A stretch of DNA of 34,756 bases from JANMDU01 sp043755865 (GCA_043755865.1 JAYUSD010000235.1:1-34756); one strand, 5' to 3'; positions 1 through 8,311 are shown, numbered from the stretch's first letter. Numbers and translations: made by a program. The notes: a model not told the origin generated them from the letters alone.

Positions 1-1814
1 TGATTGAAAGCACGCTCCCATACGTCATCCAGATCGGGCAATACTCGGGCACTGCGAGAATTGCGCTTAAGCGAGAGATGATCAATGTAGCGAATCGGCT
101 TGCTGCCCCAGCCGCGCGGCAGCGCAATCAACGCTTTGAGTTCCGTATCAAGCTCGGGCAAGGGGTGCATAAAATTTTTGCGAGTGGTCGCTGCAATACG
201 AAATTGCAAAACACCTGCATGCGGGTCTCTGCGATCGGGCATCAAGCCCAGTGCGATGATGCGCGACAAGCGTTGGCTTAAATCTTCACCCAAGTCAGCG
301 TGCGGCATCAAGATGGCCATTAACTGCTTGTCTAGACGCGCCACCATGTCTTGCGCACCTGTTGCTGAGCGCAAGACACGCACACTGCGTTTGAGCAATT
401 GCTCCAATGTCTCATGATCACTTGGCTTGGTCATCAATTCAATGTAAGCCACAGCCAATCCTTGTGGCCGAGCCTCATTGCTGTGCCAATCGAGCAACAG
501 CCGGCTTTGAAAGGCCTCTTTTGTGGCAAACCCCGTTAGCGGATCTGTAGCAGCCAATGCTTTCTCACGCGATTTTTGGCCATGGCGCTCGCGGGCAAAC
601 CATTGCAAGGCCAGCCCCAGCGCGAGCACCTCAAGCGTTGCGGCATAGATCACCAAGCTGTATGACCATTGGCTGGGCTGCAGCAAGCCCACGCCTTGCA
701 TGACAGACAAGACAATTGTGATGAACAAAGGAATAAAAGCCATCAACCATGTCAATGCAAGCTTGCTGCCACGGCGTGCGCCAACGACCATCATCGCCGC
801 CGAAAGCCCCATGGTGATCACCATGGCGCCCAGTGTGGCGAAATAAAACTCACGCCAATAGGCGGTAAAAATAGGGAAGCTGATGGCGAGCAAGAGGCAC
901 ATCACACAAAGAATATGCAACGCAAGACGCCACAGTGGGCGCTGGATATGCGCGTTGTTGAGTGCCATTGAAAATTTCGTGACGCATATGCAGCTGAGCA
1001 GGATAAAAAACAAAACAGCCGTACCCGCCCAATACCCGCCCACAGGCCAGAGCACATGTTGCGCCACGCCAGCATGCGTGGCGCAGCTAAGCGCTGCACA
1101 CACGGCATAAGCGCTGTACCAAGCGTAAATGCTGTCTCGGTGCAGCCACGCCATGGCGGCCGAGATAATCGCCACAAGAAAAATCGCGCCGAAGCCAAAG
1201 CAGTAAAGCACCAAAGAGAGTAAATCACGGTCTTGCAACGCGTTGGCTTGTGCTATTTCTAGATTCAACGTCACGGGGGCCAAATGATCCAACTGAAGAT
1301 ACATCACCATCTGCTGCTCGCCCCGCCATGCGCCTTGGCCAGGCTGCGCGATATTGAATTTTGGATACAAGCTGCGGATCGTCCACGCTGAAGGCTCAAT
1401 AAATTCCCCGCTGATCTGCTCGCTCCACGGCGCATCGCTTTTGCTGGTGGCTGTGTACACGCGCACGATGTCTAAAAAAGGGATGGGCAGTGCCAAAACA
1501 GCACTTTCAAGCGGCTGAGGCTGCGATGCGCTGGCCTTGAAATGCAGGCGCAGCCACACGCTGCGATACCATTGGCCGTGAAATACGGTCAGACTGTTGT
1601 GAGCGACAAATGCACCCGCCTTTCCTGACTGTACTTCAGGCAATGTCAACCCGGGCGGCACGTTGTGCAGCACCTCCAATTTCGTCAGCTCGATGCCAGC
1701 GGATGGCACGCTAGCCAATTGCGCGTGTGCTGGCGCAGCGCTGATAGCGAAAGCGCACCATGCCAGCGTAAGCAACTCTACAAACTGTAGAGCGCGGCGT
1801 GAGGAGACAATCAT
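1..1814 (-). CDS. 7TMR-DISM membrane sensor with degenerate GGDEF domain (partial, runs off left edge)
   Basis: The minus frame from ATG at 1814 is open for 604 codons to the window edge, so the C-terminus is missing. A signal peptide (residues 1-27, ending APAHA) precedes an extracytoplasmic domain (about 28-190) rich in Trp and Tyr, as in 7TMR-DISM extracellular sensor domains. Several hydrophobic helices follow (about 195-405). A cytoplasmic domain then opens with DPLTGF near residue 424, the usual start of a GGDEF domain. The expected GGDEF signature after MVAR reads LDKQL (residues 494-498, nt 321-335), so diguanylate cyclase activity is unlikely. The fold assignment is from motif order and hydropathy by eye. 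The gene is divergent from ttcA, with only 28 bp between the two start codons, so the promoters must overlap. The ligand is unknown; a role as an inactive c-di-GMP or protein-interaction receptor is inference. Confidence 0.8.
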   Translation of the reverse strand, partial: MIVSSRRALQFVELLTLAWCAFAISAAPAHAQLASVPSAGIELTKLEVLHNVPPGLTLPEVQSGKAGAFVAHNSLTVFHGQWYRSVWLRLHFKASASQPQPLESAVLALPIPFLDIVRVYTATSKSDAPWSEQISGEFIEPSAWTIRSLYPKFNIAQPGQGAWRGEQQMVMYLQLDHLAPVTLNLEIAQANALQDRDLLSLVLYCFGFGAIFLVAIISAAMAWLHRDSIYAWYSAYAVCAALSCATHAGVAQHVLWPVGGYWAGTAVLFFILLSCICVTKFSMALNNAHIQRPLWRLALHILCVMCLLLAISFPIFTAYWREFYFATLGAMVITMGLSAAMMVVGARRGSKLALTWLMAFIPLFITIVLSVMQGVGLLQPSQWSYSLVIYAATLEVLALGLALQWFARERHGQKSREKALAATDPLTGFATKEAFQSRLLLDWHSNEARPQGLAVAYIELMTKPSDHETLEQLLKRSVRVLRSATGAQDMVARLDKQLMAILMPHADLGEDLSQRLSRIIALGLMPDRRDPHAGVLQFRIAATTRKNFMHPLPELDTELKALIALPRGWGSKPIRYIDHLSLKRNSRSARVLPDLDDVWERAFN

Positions 1815-1842
1815 GTTTTGCACAAGGTGAGAGAATATACCC

Positions 1843-2820
1843 ATGAGTATTACCGCAGAAATTGATCAGCATGACGGCCTGTTGGCCGACGACACCAGCC
1901 GTGAAAGTATCACGCGCGCAGCTTTTGAAAACAACAAGCTAGAAAAACGATTGTGCCGCCAAGTCGGCCAAGCGATTGTGGAATACAACATGATCGGCCA
2001 AGGCGACCGTGTGATGGTGTGCCTCTCGGGCGGAAAAGACAGCTTCACCTTGTTGGATATCTTGCTCAAATTGCAAGCGCGTGCGCCGATTGATTTTGAG
2101 ATCATTGCGGTGAATTTGGATCAAAAGCAGCCGGGCTTTCCTGCCGACGTGTTGCCTGCGTATTTGCAGCAAAAAGGAGTGAAATTTCACATTGAAAATC
2201 AAGACACGTACTCCATCGTGATGGATAAGATTCCTGAAGGCAAAACGCTTTGCTCGCTGTGCAGCCGTCTTCGCAGGGGAATTTTGTATCGTGTGGCTGA
2301 TGAATTGAAATGCACGAAAATTGCATTGGGCCATCACAGGGATGACATGTTGCAAACGCTGTTTCTCAATATGTTTTTCGGAGGCCGCTTGAAGGGCATG
2401 CCGCCCAAGCTGCAAAGCGACACTGGCAAACACATCGTGATTCGCCCGTTGGCCTATGTGGATGAGCGCGATATCGTGCGCTACTCAGATTGGCGGCAAT
2501 ATCCGATCATTCCTTGCAACCTCTGCGGTAGCCAAGAGAATTTGCAGCGCAAGCAGGTGGGCAATATGTTGCGAGATTGGCAGAAAAAGTTTCCAGGCCG
2601 CCTAGACAATATGCTCCACGCGCTGCAAAACATCGTGCCCTCGCATTTGATGGATTCGAAACTTCACGACTTTAAATCGCTCAAAGCAACTGGTGTCGCT
2701 TCTACCGATGGCGATAAGGGGTTTGACCATGAATCATTTGACAGTACGGATGAGCCCTGCGGCTCATCAAACAGTGGCTCCGGCGACGATGCGGCATCGC
2801 ATGTCATCCGCTTCGTCTGA
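1843..2820 (+). CDS. ttcA: tRNA 2-thiocytidine(32) synthetase TtcA
   Basis: TtcA thiolates cytidine 32 of certain tRNAs using ATP and an iron-sulfur cluster, in the cytoplasm. The 325-residue product has the PP-loop ATP-pyrophosphatase signature SGGKDS (62-67), the CSLC pair (C137, C140) and a second CNLC pair (C225, C228), plus the GHHRDD segment (163-168) typical of the family. Family members are about 300 residues; this one has a Ser/Asp/Gly-rich C-terminal tail that overlaps the next gene by about 92 nt. ATG 1843 is taken as start. There is no clear Shine-Dalgarno, and an AT-rich GAGAAT lies 6 nt upstream (1831-1836). Identification is secure; the function of the tail is unknown. Confidence 0.95.
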   Translation: MSITAEIDQHDGLLADDTSRESITRAAFENNKLEKRLCRQVGQAIVEYNMIGQGDRVMVCLSGGKDSFTLLDILLKLQARAPIDFEIIAVNLDQKQPGFPADVLPAYLQQKGVKFHIENQDTYSIVMDKIPEGKTLCSLCSRLRRGILYRVADELKCTKIALGHHRDDMLQTLFLNMFFGGRLKGMPPKLQSDTGKHIVIRPLAYVDERDIVRYSDWRQYPIIPCNLCGSQENLQRKQVGNMLRDWQKKFPGRLDNMLHALQNIVPSHLMDSKLHDFKSLKATGVASTDGDKGFDHESFDSTDEPCGSSNSGSGDDAASHVIRFV

Positions 2821-3508
2821 AAGCACGGTTTTTAAGTATTTTAGGCAGTTAGCCGGCGTATTGACTGCGCGGAGTGCTCTCGTTTTAATAGCGATCGTTA
2901 CGGGCGCAGTGCTTGCGGGCTGTTCGGGAATGCGCATCGTGGACAGCCAAGTCGCCGCATTTTCCAAGCTCGATGCGTTGCCAGCACCAGCGACTTGGCG
3001 CTTCGAGCATCTTCCTTCGCAGCAAAGCCTCTCGGATGTGCAGGCTGCGCGGCAGCGCAAGCTAGAAGCTATTGTTGCGCTAGAGCTGGCGAAATTTGGC
3101 TTCATGCCGCAAGCCGAAAGCATGGATTCAGCTGCGAAATACAGTGTGCAGTTAGCTGCTCGCATCCAGCGCTTGGAGCGCGGGCCGTTCGATTCGGGTG
3201 ACGAGCCTTGGGGCGTTCGAGGTTATGGCTGGGGCTTGCCCGGGCGCGATTATGTTGTGACAGGCCAAGGCCGCGTGATTTATCTGCCGGCATTTCACAA
3301 TATGCCGCAGCCTTGGTATGTGCGCGAGGCCTCTTTGATTATTCGCGACACCGCTGATGGCAAAGTGGTGTACGAGACCAAAGCGCAGCACGAAGGCCGC
3401 TGGGCAGATGACGAGGCTGTGTTGCCGGCGATGTTTGCCGCTGCAATGCAAGGCTTTCCGAAGCCGCCCCAGGGCAAGCGCTTGGTCAACATTGAGATTC
3501 CGCGATGA
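2729..3508 (+). CDS. DUF4136-like outer-membrane lipoprotein
   Basis: This is a predicted lipoprotein of about 259 residues. A hydrophobic helix (ARSALVLIAIVTGAV) ends in the lipobox LAGC, so the mature protein should begin at that cysteine and be lipid-anchored. The exported part has the character of DUF4136 proteins, with a region reading DYVVTGQGRV and a C-terminal MFAAAMQGFPKPP segment. ATG 2729 was chosen because AAGGGG lies 7 nt upstream; this overlaps ttcA by 92 nt. Upstream ATG 2693 or downstream ATG 2801, which gives a more usual signal-peptide length, are alternatives. The stop TGA overlaps the next start as ATGA. The molecular role is not known. The lipoprotein call is firm; the DUF family is from memory. 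Confidence 0.75.
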   Translation: MNHLTVRMSPAAHQTVAPATMRHRMSSASSESTVFKYFRQLAGVLTARSALVLIAIVTGAVLAGCSGMRIVDSQVAAFSKLDALPAPATWRFEHLPSQQSLSDVQAARQRKLEAIVALELAKFGFMPQAESMDSAAKYSVQLAARIQRLERGPFDSGDEPWGVRGYGWGLPGRDYVVTGQGRVIYLPAFHNMPQPWYVREASLIIRDTADGKVVYETKAQHEGRWADDEAVLPAMFAAAMQGFPKPPQGKRLVNIEIPR

Positions 3509-4545
3509 TCAGTTATTTCAGCGAAACGCATGCGCTACATGCGCCAGAATTTGAGTTTTATCGGGGGCAGCGCGTGCCGTGTTTTGAGACAGTGGCGCGC
3601 GCTAGCTATGTGCATGAGCAGTTGCTCGCGCGCGGGCACACAGTCCGAGCGCCCGATGCCGATAGCATGCCTGTGCTCAGCCAAATCCACAGCGCGCGCT
3701 ATTTGAATTTTTTGCAAACCGCTTGGGCGCGGTGGCTGGCGCTGGACGCGGTCAATGTGACTGCGCAACCTTTTCCCTCAGTGTGGCCGGTGCGCTCGCT
3801 GCGCAGTGACGTGCAGCCCGACAACTTTATTGCGCAGCTTGGCCTCTACAGCATGGACAACGGAACGCCCTTGGTGGCCGGCACGTGGGCAGCGGCCAAA
3901 GCGGGCGCCGACGCCGCAGCGAGCGCGGCGCGGGCTATTGCCAGCGGCGAGCGCGCTGTATTTTGCGCAACCCGCCCGCCGGGCCACCATGCGGGTGCAG
4001 ATTTTATGGGCGGCTATTGTTTCTTAAACAATGCTGCTGTAGCCGCGCAATCTTTGCTCAATCAGGGCATGAAGCGCATCGCGATTTTGGATGTGGATTA
4101 TCACCACGGCAATGGCACGCAAAGCATTTTTTATGAGCGCTCGGATGTGTTGTTTGTGAGTCTGCATGGCGATCCGCGCACGGAGTTTCCTTTCTATCTT
4201 GGCCATGCGGATGAGGGCGGCGCAGGTGCGGGGCTGGGTTTCAACTTGAATCTTCCGCTGCCGGCGGGCACCTCATCGCCCCAATGGTTTGATGCCCTAG
4301 AGCTAGGCTGCCGGCGCGTGGCTGGGCTCGATGCGCAGGCGCTGGTTGTTTCTCTGGGGCTGGATACCTACGCTGGCGATCCGATTTCTAAATTCTCTCT
4401 GCAAGCTGAGGATTTCACGCGCCTAGGCGCTCGCCTTGGCAGCATGAGCCTGCCCACGATTTTCATCTTGGAAGGCGGCTACGCCACAGACGCGCTCGGG
4501 CGCAATGCGGTGAATGTGATCGAGGGATTTGAATCTATTGCATGA
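3505..4545 (+). CDS. Histone deacetylase-family amidohydrolase
   Basis: This is a zinc-dependent deacetylase of the arginase/HDAC fold; bacterial members act on acetylpolyamines, acetyl-lysine or related amides. The 346-residue protein shows the family landmarks in order: RPPGHHAG (157-164, the catalytic His pair), DVDYHHGNG (196-204, supplying zinc ligands D198 and H200), LGLDTYAGDP (D287 as third zinc ligand) and EGGY with the transition-state Tyr326. The full length and all catalytic residues are present, so an active enzyme is expected. Its start overlaps the preceding lipoprotein gene by ATGA, which implies translational coupling. It precedes a histidine phosphatase and a PLP enzyme on the same strand. 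The substrate cannot be told from sequence; polyamine amides are one possibility. Confidence 0.9.
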   Translation: MISYFSETHALHAPEFEFYRGQRVPCFETVARASYVHEQLLARGHTVRAPDADSMPVLSQIHSARYLNFLQTAWARWLALDAVNVTAQPFPSVWPVRSLRSDVQPDNFIAQLGLYSMDNGTPLVAGTWAAAKAGADAAASAARAIASGERAVFCATRPPGHHAGADFMGGYCFLNNAAVAAQSLLNQGMKRIAILDVDYHHGNGTQSIFYERSDVLFVSLHGDPRTEFPFYLGHADEGGAGAGLGFNLNLPLPAGTSSPQWFDALELGCRRVAGLDAQALVVSLGLDTYAGDPISKFSLQAEDFTRLGARLGSMSLPTIFILEGGYATDALGRNAVNVIEGFESIA

Positions 4546-4564
4546 AGCGCGGTACAGTTGTGAT
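4529..4564 (+). promoter_or_regulatory. Candidate promoter for the histidine phosphatase gene
   Basis: TTGAAT (4529-4534), an 18-bp spacer and TACAGT (4553-4558) form a sigma70-like pair. The ATG at 4565 comes exactly 6 nt after the -10 hexamer, where transcription would be expected to start, and no Shine-Dalgarno is visible. The pair lies in the 3' end of the deacetylase gene, so it would give an internal, possibly leaderless transcript. This is a by-eye prediction only. Confidence 0.35.
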
Positions 4565-5263
4565 ATGCAAAATACTCAGCAAAAAATTCAGCACAACTCC
4601 TTAGAAAGCGCTACCCGAATCACCGCACTGCGCCATGGGGAGACGGCATGGAATGTGGCCACGCGCATCCAAGGCCAGCTGGATATCAGCTTGAATGACA
4701 CGGGCCAATGGCAAGCCAAACAAGCGGGCACGGCGCTGGCCAGCGAGAGCGTAGATGCGATTATCAGCAGCGATTTGGCCAGGGCCTACGAGACGGCGCT
4801 GGCTGTGGCCAAGCATCATGGCTTGGCGGTGCAGATTGATCGCGATTTGCGCGAGCGTGAATTTGGCAGCTTTCAGGGAAAAACCTTTGCCGAGATTGAA
4901 GCGCAGATGCCCGAGCAAGCCTTGCTGTGGCGCAAGCGCGTGCCCGATTTTTCGCCCGGCGGAGGTGAGTCGTTGCTCATCTTTCGAGAGCGAGTGGCGC
5001 AGTGTTTGCGCCGGCTAGCGGCTCAATATGCTGGTAAACACATCATTGTGGTGAGTCACGGCGGCGTGATGGATATCATTTACCGCGAAGCCACCAATCT
5101 CGATCTGCAAGCGCCGCGCAGTTGGCAGCTGGGCAATGCCAGCATCAACCGCGTGCTCTTCAATGGTGAGCATTTCAGCTTGGTGGGCTGGAGCGATACC
5201 AGTCACTTAACGGTAGATTTGACAGTGGATTTAGCCACTGGCTTGGATGAAGCGCATGCGTGA
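4565..5263 (+). CDS. Histidine phosphatase superfamily protein (phosphoglycerate mutase-like)
   Basis: This is a soluble phosphatase or mutase of the branch-1 histidine phosphatase superfamily. It carries the phosphohistidine signature LRHGETAWN near the N-terminus (H24), REREFGSFQG with the catalytic acid, and the second catalytic His in VSHGG. Length is about 232 residues from ATG 4565, normal for the family. An upstream in-frame TTG at 4529 would add 12 residues and overlap the deacetylase gene; it was rejected because the added residues precede the conserved fold. The stop overlaps the next gene by about 17 nt. Substrates in this family range from phosphoglycerate to adenosylcobalamin precursors, and nothing nearby decides between them. 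Confidence 0.88.
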   Translation: MQNTQQKIQHNSLESATRITALRHGETAWNVATRIQGQLDISLNDTGQWQAKQAGTALASESVDAIISSDLARAYETALAVAKHHGLAVQIDRDLREREFGSFQGKTFAEIEAQMPEQALLWRKRVPDFSPGGGESLLIFRERVAQCLRRLAAQYAGKHIIVVSHGGVMDIIYREATNLDLQAPRSWQLGNASINRVLFNGEHFSLVGWSDTSHLTVDLTVDLATGLDEAHA

Positions 5264-6428
5264 TGTCTCATACCTGAATGCGCTGATCGGTCAGAGCACA
5301 GCCATGATTGATACACCCGCTTTGGTGATTGATCTGGATGCGATGGAGCGCAATCTTGCACGCATGCAAGCCTACGCGAATGCGCATGGCGTCAAGCTGC
5401 GGCCACATGCCAAGATGCACAAATCTGCCGAGCTTTCTTTGCTGCAAATGCAAGCGGGCGCTGTGGGCGTGTGTGTGCAAAAAGTCTCTGAGGCGGCAGC
5501 TTTGGCAGCTTGCGGTGTGAGTGATATCTATATCAGCAATGTCGTTACGTCGCTACACAAATGTGAGCAGCTAGCGCATATTCTATGCCGGCGAGAAGGC
5601 CAAAACACTTTAAAAATGACGCTTGTCGTGGCTGCAGACAGCTTGCATGGGATCCGAACGCTCGCACGCGCGCTTGAGCGCATTGCGCCGGGCTGCGTGG
5701 TAGATGTGTTTGTTGAAATTGATGTGGGGCAAGGCCGCTGCGGTGTTGAGCCTGGCGGTGCTGCGGTGGCGCTTGTGCAAGAAATTGCTCTGCATCCGAG
5801 TTTGCGTTTTGCAGGTTTGCAGGCCTATCACGGCAGGGCGCAGCATATGCGCAGCGCTTCAGATCGGCGCGATGCAATCGGGCAGGTGATTGCGAAAGTG
5901 CAGGCCACGAAAGCCGCGTTGCACGCTGTAGGTTTGGACGTGCCGCTCGTCACAGGCGCTGGCACAGGCAGCTTTGTTCATGAGGCCGCAAGCGGCGTGT
6001 TTGGTGAGCTGCAAGCAGGCTCGTATCTTTTCATGGATGCAGACTATGCCGCCAACGAGATGGATCAAGGCATGCCGCGCTTTGAACATGCGTTGTTTGT
6101 GAAATCGCAAGTCATCAGTCGGCAGTTGACTTCAGCAGATGATCGCGCTGTGGTGGATGCCGGTCACAAAAGCCATGCGATTGATACTGGCTTGCCCACC
6201 ATTTGGGCAGGGCACGGCGCGGATTGGCAATTCTTCAACGGTGGTGATGAACACGGGATTTTGCGCGGCACTGCCTTGCCTTCTCTTGGCGAGACGGTGT
6301 GGTTGATCCCTGGGCATTGCGATCCGACGGTGAATTTGCATGATGCGATGGTGGGCGTGCGGGGTGGGTTGGCTTCTGGCTGGGTCGAAAAAATCTTACC
6401 AGTGACGACGCGCGGTTGTTTGCATTGA
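5247..6428 (+). CDS. D-threonine aldolase-like PLP enzyme (fold type III)
   Basis: This is a 393-residue fold-type III PLP enzyme of the alanine-racemase-like D-threonine aldolase/D-serine dehydratase group. The N-terminal DTPALVIDLDA is typical, and RPHAKMHK (52-59) carries the probable Schiff-base lysine K56. Near the C-terminus PGHCDPTVN holds the metal site; the H-C-D pattern (H357, D359) is, from memory, the D-threonine aldolase version, whereas D-serine dehydratases have His and Cys as ligands. It would cleave D-3-hydroxy amino acids to glycine plus an aldehyde. A copy of the 69-nt dispersed repeat lies inside it (5550-5618), encoding the stretch around AHILCRREGQ, which looks longer than I expect for the family. 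The start overlaps the phosphatase stop; ATG 5256 is an alternative. Confidence 0.82.
   Translation: MKRMRDVSYLNALIGQSTAMIDTPALVIDLDAMERNLARMQAYANAHGVKLRPHAKMHKSAELSLLQMQAGAVGVCVQKVSEAAALAACGVSDIYISNVVTSLHKCEQLAHILCRREGQNTLKMTLVVAADSLHGIRTLARALERIAPGCVVDVFVEIDVGQGRCGVEPGGAAVALVQEIALHPSLRFAGLQAYHGRAQHMRSASDRRDAIGQVIAKVQATKAALHAVGLDVPLVTGAGTGSFVHEAASGVFGELQAGSYLFMDADYAANEMDQGMPRFEHALFVKSQVISRQLTSADDRAVVDAGHKSHAIDTGLPTIWAGHGADWQFFNGGDEHGILRGTALPSLGETVWLIPGHCDPTVNLHDAMVGVRGGLASGWVEKILPVTTRGCLH
5550..5618 (+). repeat. Dispersed ~69-nt repeat, copy A (inside the D-threonine aldolase-like gene)
   Basis: It begins TCGCTACACAAATGTGAGCA, contains GCTAGCGC and TTCTATGCCGGC, then GAGAAGGCC, and ends in TTTAAAAATG. 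It has the same length as copies B (10429-10497) and C (23318-23386), and shares with C the TGAGCA, GCGCA, TTCTATGCCGGC and terminal AAAATG blocks at matching spacing. The terminal ATG is an in-frame Met codon of the host gene. The aligned codons CTA TGC CGG (Leu-Cys-Arg) are read in the same frame as in copy C. Confidence 0.7.
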
Positions 6429-6474
6429 GCGCGATGACTGGCGGCGCAACTTTGACCGTTGCTTAAGAAGTTCT

Positions 6475-7527
6475 TCAGCCTGCAAATAAATCCTGCGCCG
6501 ATTTCGGTGGCATCACGCCCAAATGCCGATAAGCAGCCAGTGTTGCCACGCGCCCGCGCGGGCTGCGCTGCAAATAGCCTTGTTGAATGAGATAAGGCTC
6601 GATCACATCTTCAATCGTGTCGCGCTCCTCGCCGATGCTTGCGGCGATGTTGTCTAGGCCCACAGGCCCGCCGTCGAAGCGGTGAATCAGGGCTTCAAGT
6701 AGTTTGCGATCCATCACATCGAAGCCTTGAGGGTCAACATCAAGCATGGCCAGCGCCCGGGAGGCAATGTCTTGCGTGATCGTGCCATCGCCTTTCACAT
6801 CCGCATAATCGCGTACGCGGCGCAGCAGGCGGTTGGCGATGCGGGGCGTGCCGCGTGATCGACGGGCGATCTCTACGCCGCCGTCGCCTTGAAGCGGTGC
6901 ATTCAGCAAGCTTGCACTGCGCGTGACTATTTTTGTCAACTCTTCGGTGGTGTAGAACTCCAGCCGCGCCACGATGCCAAAGCGGTCGCGCAGCGGATTG
7001 GTGAGCATGCCGGCGCGGGTGGTAGCGCCCACCAGCGTGAAAGGCTGCAAATCCAGCTTGATCGAGCGCGCCGCTGGCCCTTCACCGATCATGATGTCGA
7101 TTTTGTAGTCTTCCATTGCGGGGTAGAGAATTTCTTCCACTACTGGGCTTAAACGATGAATCTCATCAATAAAAAGCACATCGTTTTTTTCTAAATTCGT
7201 GAGCAGTGCGGCCAAGTCTTTCGGCTTTTCCAGCACCGGCCCGGAAGTCTGCCGCAGATTCACGCCCAACTCATGCGCCACGATGTGCGAAAGCGTCGTC
7301 TTGCCTAAACCGGGCGGGCCAAAGAGCAGCACATGATCGAGCGCCTCACCGCGTTTTTTCGCTGCGCCAATAAAAATCTCCAGCTGCTCACGGATTTTGG
7401 CTTGGCCGACGTAATCATCGAGCAGCTTAGGCCGCAAAGCGCGCTCAATCGCTTCTTCTTGCGGGGAGGCAGGCGCAGCCGAGATGACTCTTGGTGCTGG
7501 TGCGAAGTTGTCGGTTTGGATGGTCAT
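6475..7527 (-). CDS. ruvB: Holliday junction branch migration ATPase RuvB
   Basis: RuvB is the hexameric AAA+ motor that, with RuvA, drives branch migration of Holliday junctions during recombinational repair. The 350-residue product has the Walker A GPPGLGKT (70-77), the Walker B end FIDEIHRL (DEIH at 121-124), the sensor segment VGATTRAG and the C-terminal winged-helix part RSPRGRVAT. It is full length. ATG 7527 overlaps the stop of the upstream acetyltransferase gene as ATGA, and AGAGG about 9 nt upstream serves as its ribosome-binding site. It is separated from ruvA by four other genes rather than adjacent, so much of its transcription may come from the toxin-antitoxin promoter at 8569-8597. 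It converges with the aldolase-like gene, and no clear terminator is seen in the 46-bp gap. Confidence 0.97.
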   Translation of the reverse strand: MTIQTDNFAPAPRVISAAPASPQEEAIERALRPKLLDDYVGQAKIREQLEIFIGAAKKRGEALDHVLLFGPPGLGKTTLSHIVAHELGVNLRQTSGPVLEKPKDLAALLTNLEKNDVLFIDEIHRLSPVVEEILYPAMEDYKIDIMIGEGPAARSIKLDLQPFTLVGATTRAGMLTNPLRDRFGIVARLEFYTTEELTKIVTRSASLLNAPLQGDGGVEIARRSRGTPRIANRLLRRVRDYADVKGDGTITQDIASRALAMLDVDPQGFDVMDRKLLEALIHRFDGGPVGLDNIAASIGEERDTIEDVIEPYLIQQGYLQRSPRGRVATLAAYRHLGVMPPKSAQDLFAG

Positions 7528-7928
7528 GGTGATTGCCTCTTGAGCTCCATCACTTCGCTAGATTTGCTAAATCCGATAGCTGAAAAAAATTCGGTTGCAC
7601 CTTCGCGTCCTGTGCGCAAAGTCCAAGTCACGGTTGGGCTGCCATAGCTCATCACGGCCTGAATCAGTGCTTTATCGATCCCTCGTCTTCTGAAGTGAGG
7701 ATGTACAACCAACATAGAGATATAGCCGTTGCTCAAGCGATCAGTGAGTGCTCTGACAAATCCGATGACTTGCCGATCATTGACGGCAACCAATACTTGC
7801 GGGGAGTTGTCGCACAGCATGCGAAAGTGAGCCTCGTCACCAACGCAATGAAACCAACCGTTATCTGCCAGTAGTCTTTGCGCTGCGTCATATTCGCTGA
7901 AGTCAATGTCTCTAACGACGAAGTTCAT
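7524..7928 (-). CDS. GNAT-family N-acetyltransferase
   Basis: This 134-residue GCN5-related acetyltransferase lies between a MazF-type toxin and ruvB. The acetyl-CoA-binding strand and helix reads MLVVHPHFRRRGIDKAL (about 72-88), and the C-terminal EGATEFFSAIGF is the usual GNAT motif B. In the Q/R-x-x-G-x-G/A signature the last position is Asp85, a departure that may weaken cofactor binding. Both ends use ATGA overlaps, with the toxin stop (7925-7927) and with the ruvB start, so translation should be coupled in both directions. ATG 7928 was chosen for this overlap. The substrate is unknown. It could be a housekeeping acetyltransferase, or an enzyme acting on the toxin module or on RuvB; these last ideas are inference. 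Confidence 0.85.
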   Translation of the reverse strand: MNFVVRDIDFSEYDAAQRLLADNGWFHCVGDEAHFRMLCDNSPQVLVAVNDRQVIGFVRALTDRLSNGYISMLVVHPHFRRRGIDKALIQAVMSYGSPTVTWTLRTGREGATEFFSAIGFSKSSEVMELKRQSP

Positions 7929-8311
7929 GCATTCACCAATCCAATAATGTCGTTGAGTTCTGCGCACACGAGTTTGAATATTGGCTCTTTGACTTTTCCC
8001 CAGCTGTGCGGGCTCGCGCCGCGCAGCAGCCAGTCAAAACTCTTGGGTTGGTTGCAGATGATGTAGCTGGCCTGGCCCGTGGCTTTGCTGTTATCAATCG
8101 CGAACGGATTTGTAGCGTTGTAATCGGCACTTGACATGGGCAGGCCGATGACCATTTTGGTTTTTGCGTTGTAGAGCTTGGGTGACAACACCAGCATGGG
8201 ATGCAAGTCTTTCATTTCTTTGCCGACTTGTGGACTGAAGTTGATCCAGATGATGTCTTTGCGATCTGGAATCCAATCTTTCAGCACGATCACTTTAGAT
8301 GTATTGCTCAT
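7925..8311 (-). CDS. MazF/PemK-family endoribonuclease toxin
   Basis: This is the toxin of a type II toxin-antitoxin pair; MazF/PemK proteins are sequence-specific mRNA interferases. The 128-residue protein contains PDRKDIIWINFSPQVGKE (from about residue 15) and HPMLVLSPKLYNAKT, the standard MazF N-terminal pattern, and ends with CNQPKSFDWLLRGA, matching the family's DQ-K-S-W segment. It is therefore complete and probably active. Its start overlaps the antitoxin stop as ATGA, and its stop overlaps the acetyltransferase start the same way. In such pairs antitoxin and toxin together repress their own promoter; a matching palindrome lies before the antitoxin gene. Whether it is of the MazF, ChpB or PemK subgroup cannot be told here. 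Confidence 0.93.
   Translation of the reverse strand: MSNTSKVIVLKDWIPDRKDIIWINFSPQVGKEMKDLHPMLVLSPKLYNAKTKMVIGLPMSSADYNATNPFAIDNSKATGQASYIICNQPKSFDWLLRGASPHSWGKVKEPIFKLVCAELNDIIGLVNA

Noticed and set aside
6429..6474. Terminator between the converging aldolase-like gene and ruvB
   Set aside because: Only a 5-bp AAGAA-g-TTCTT palindrome is present, without a stable stem or T-run.
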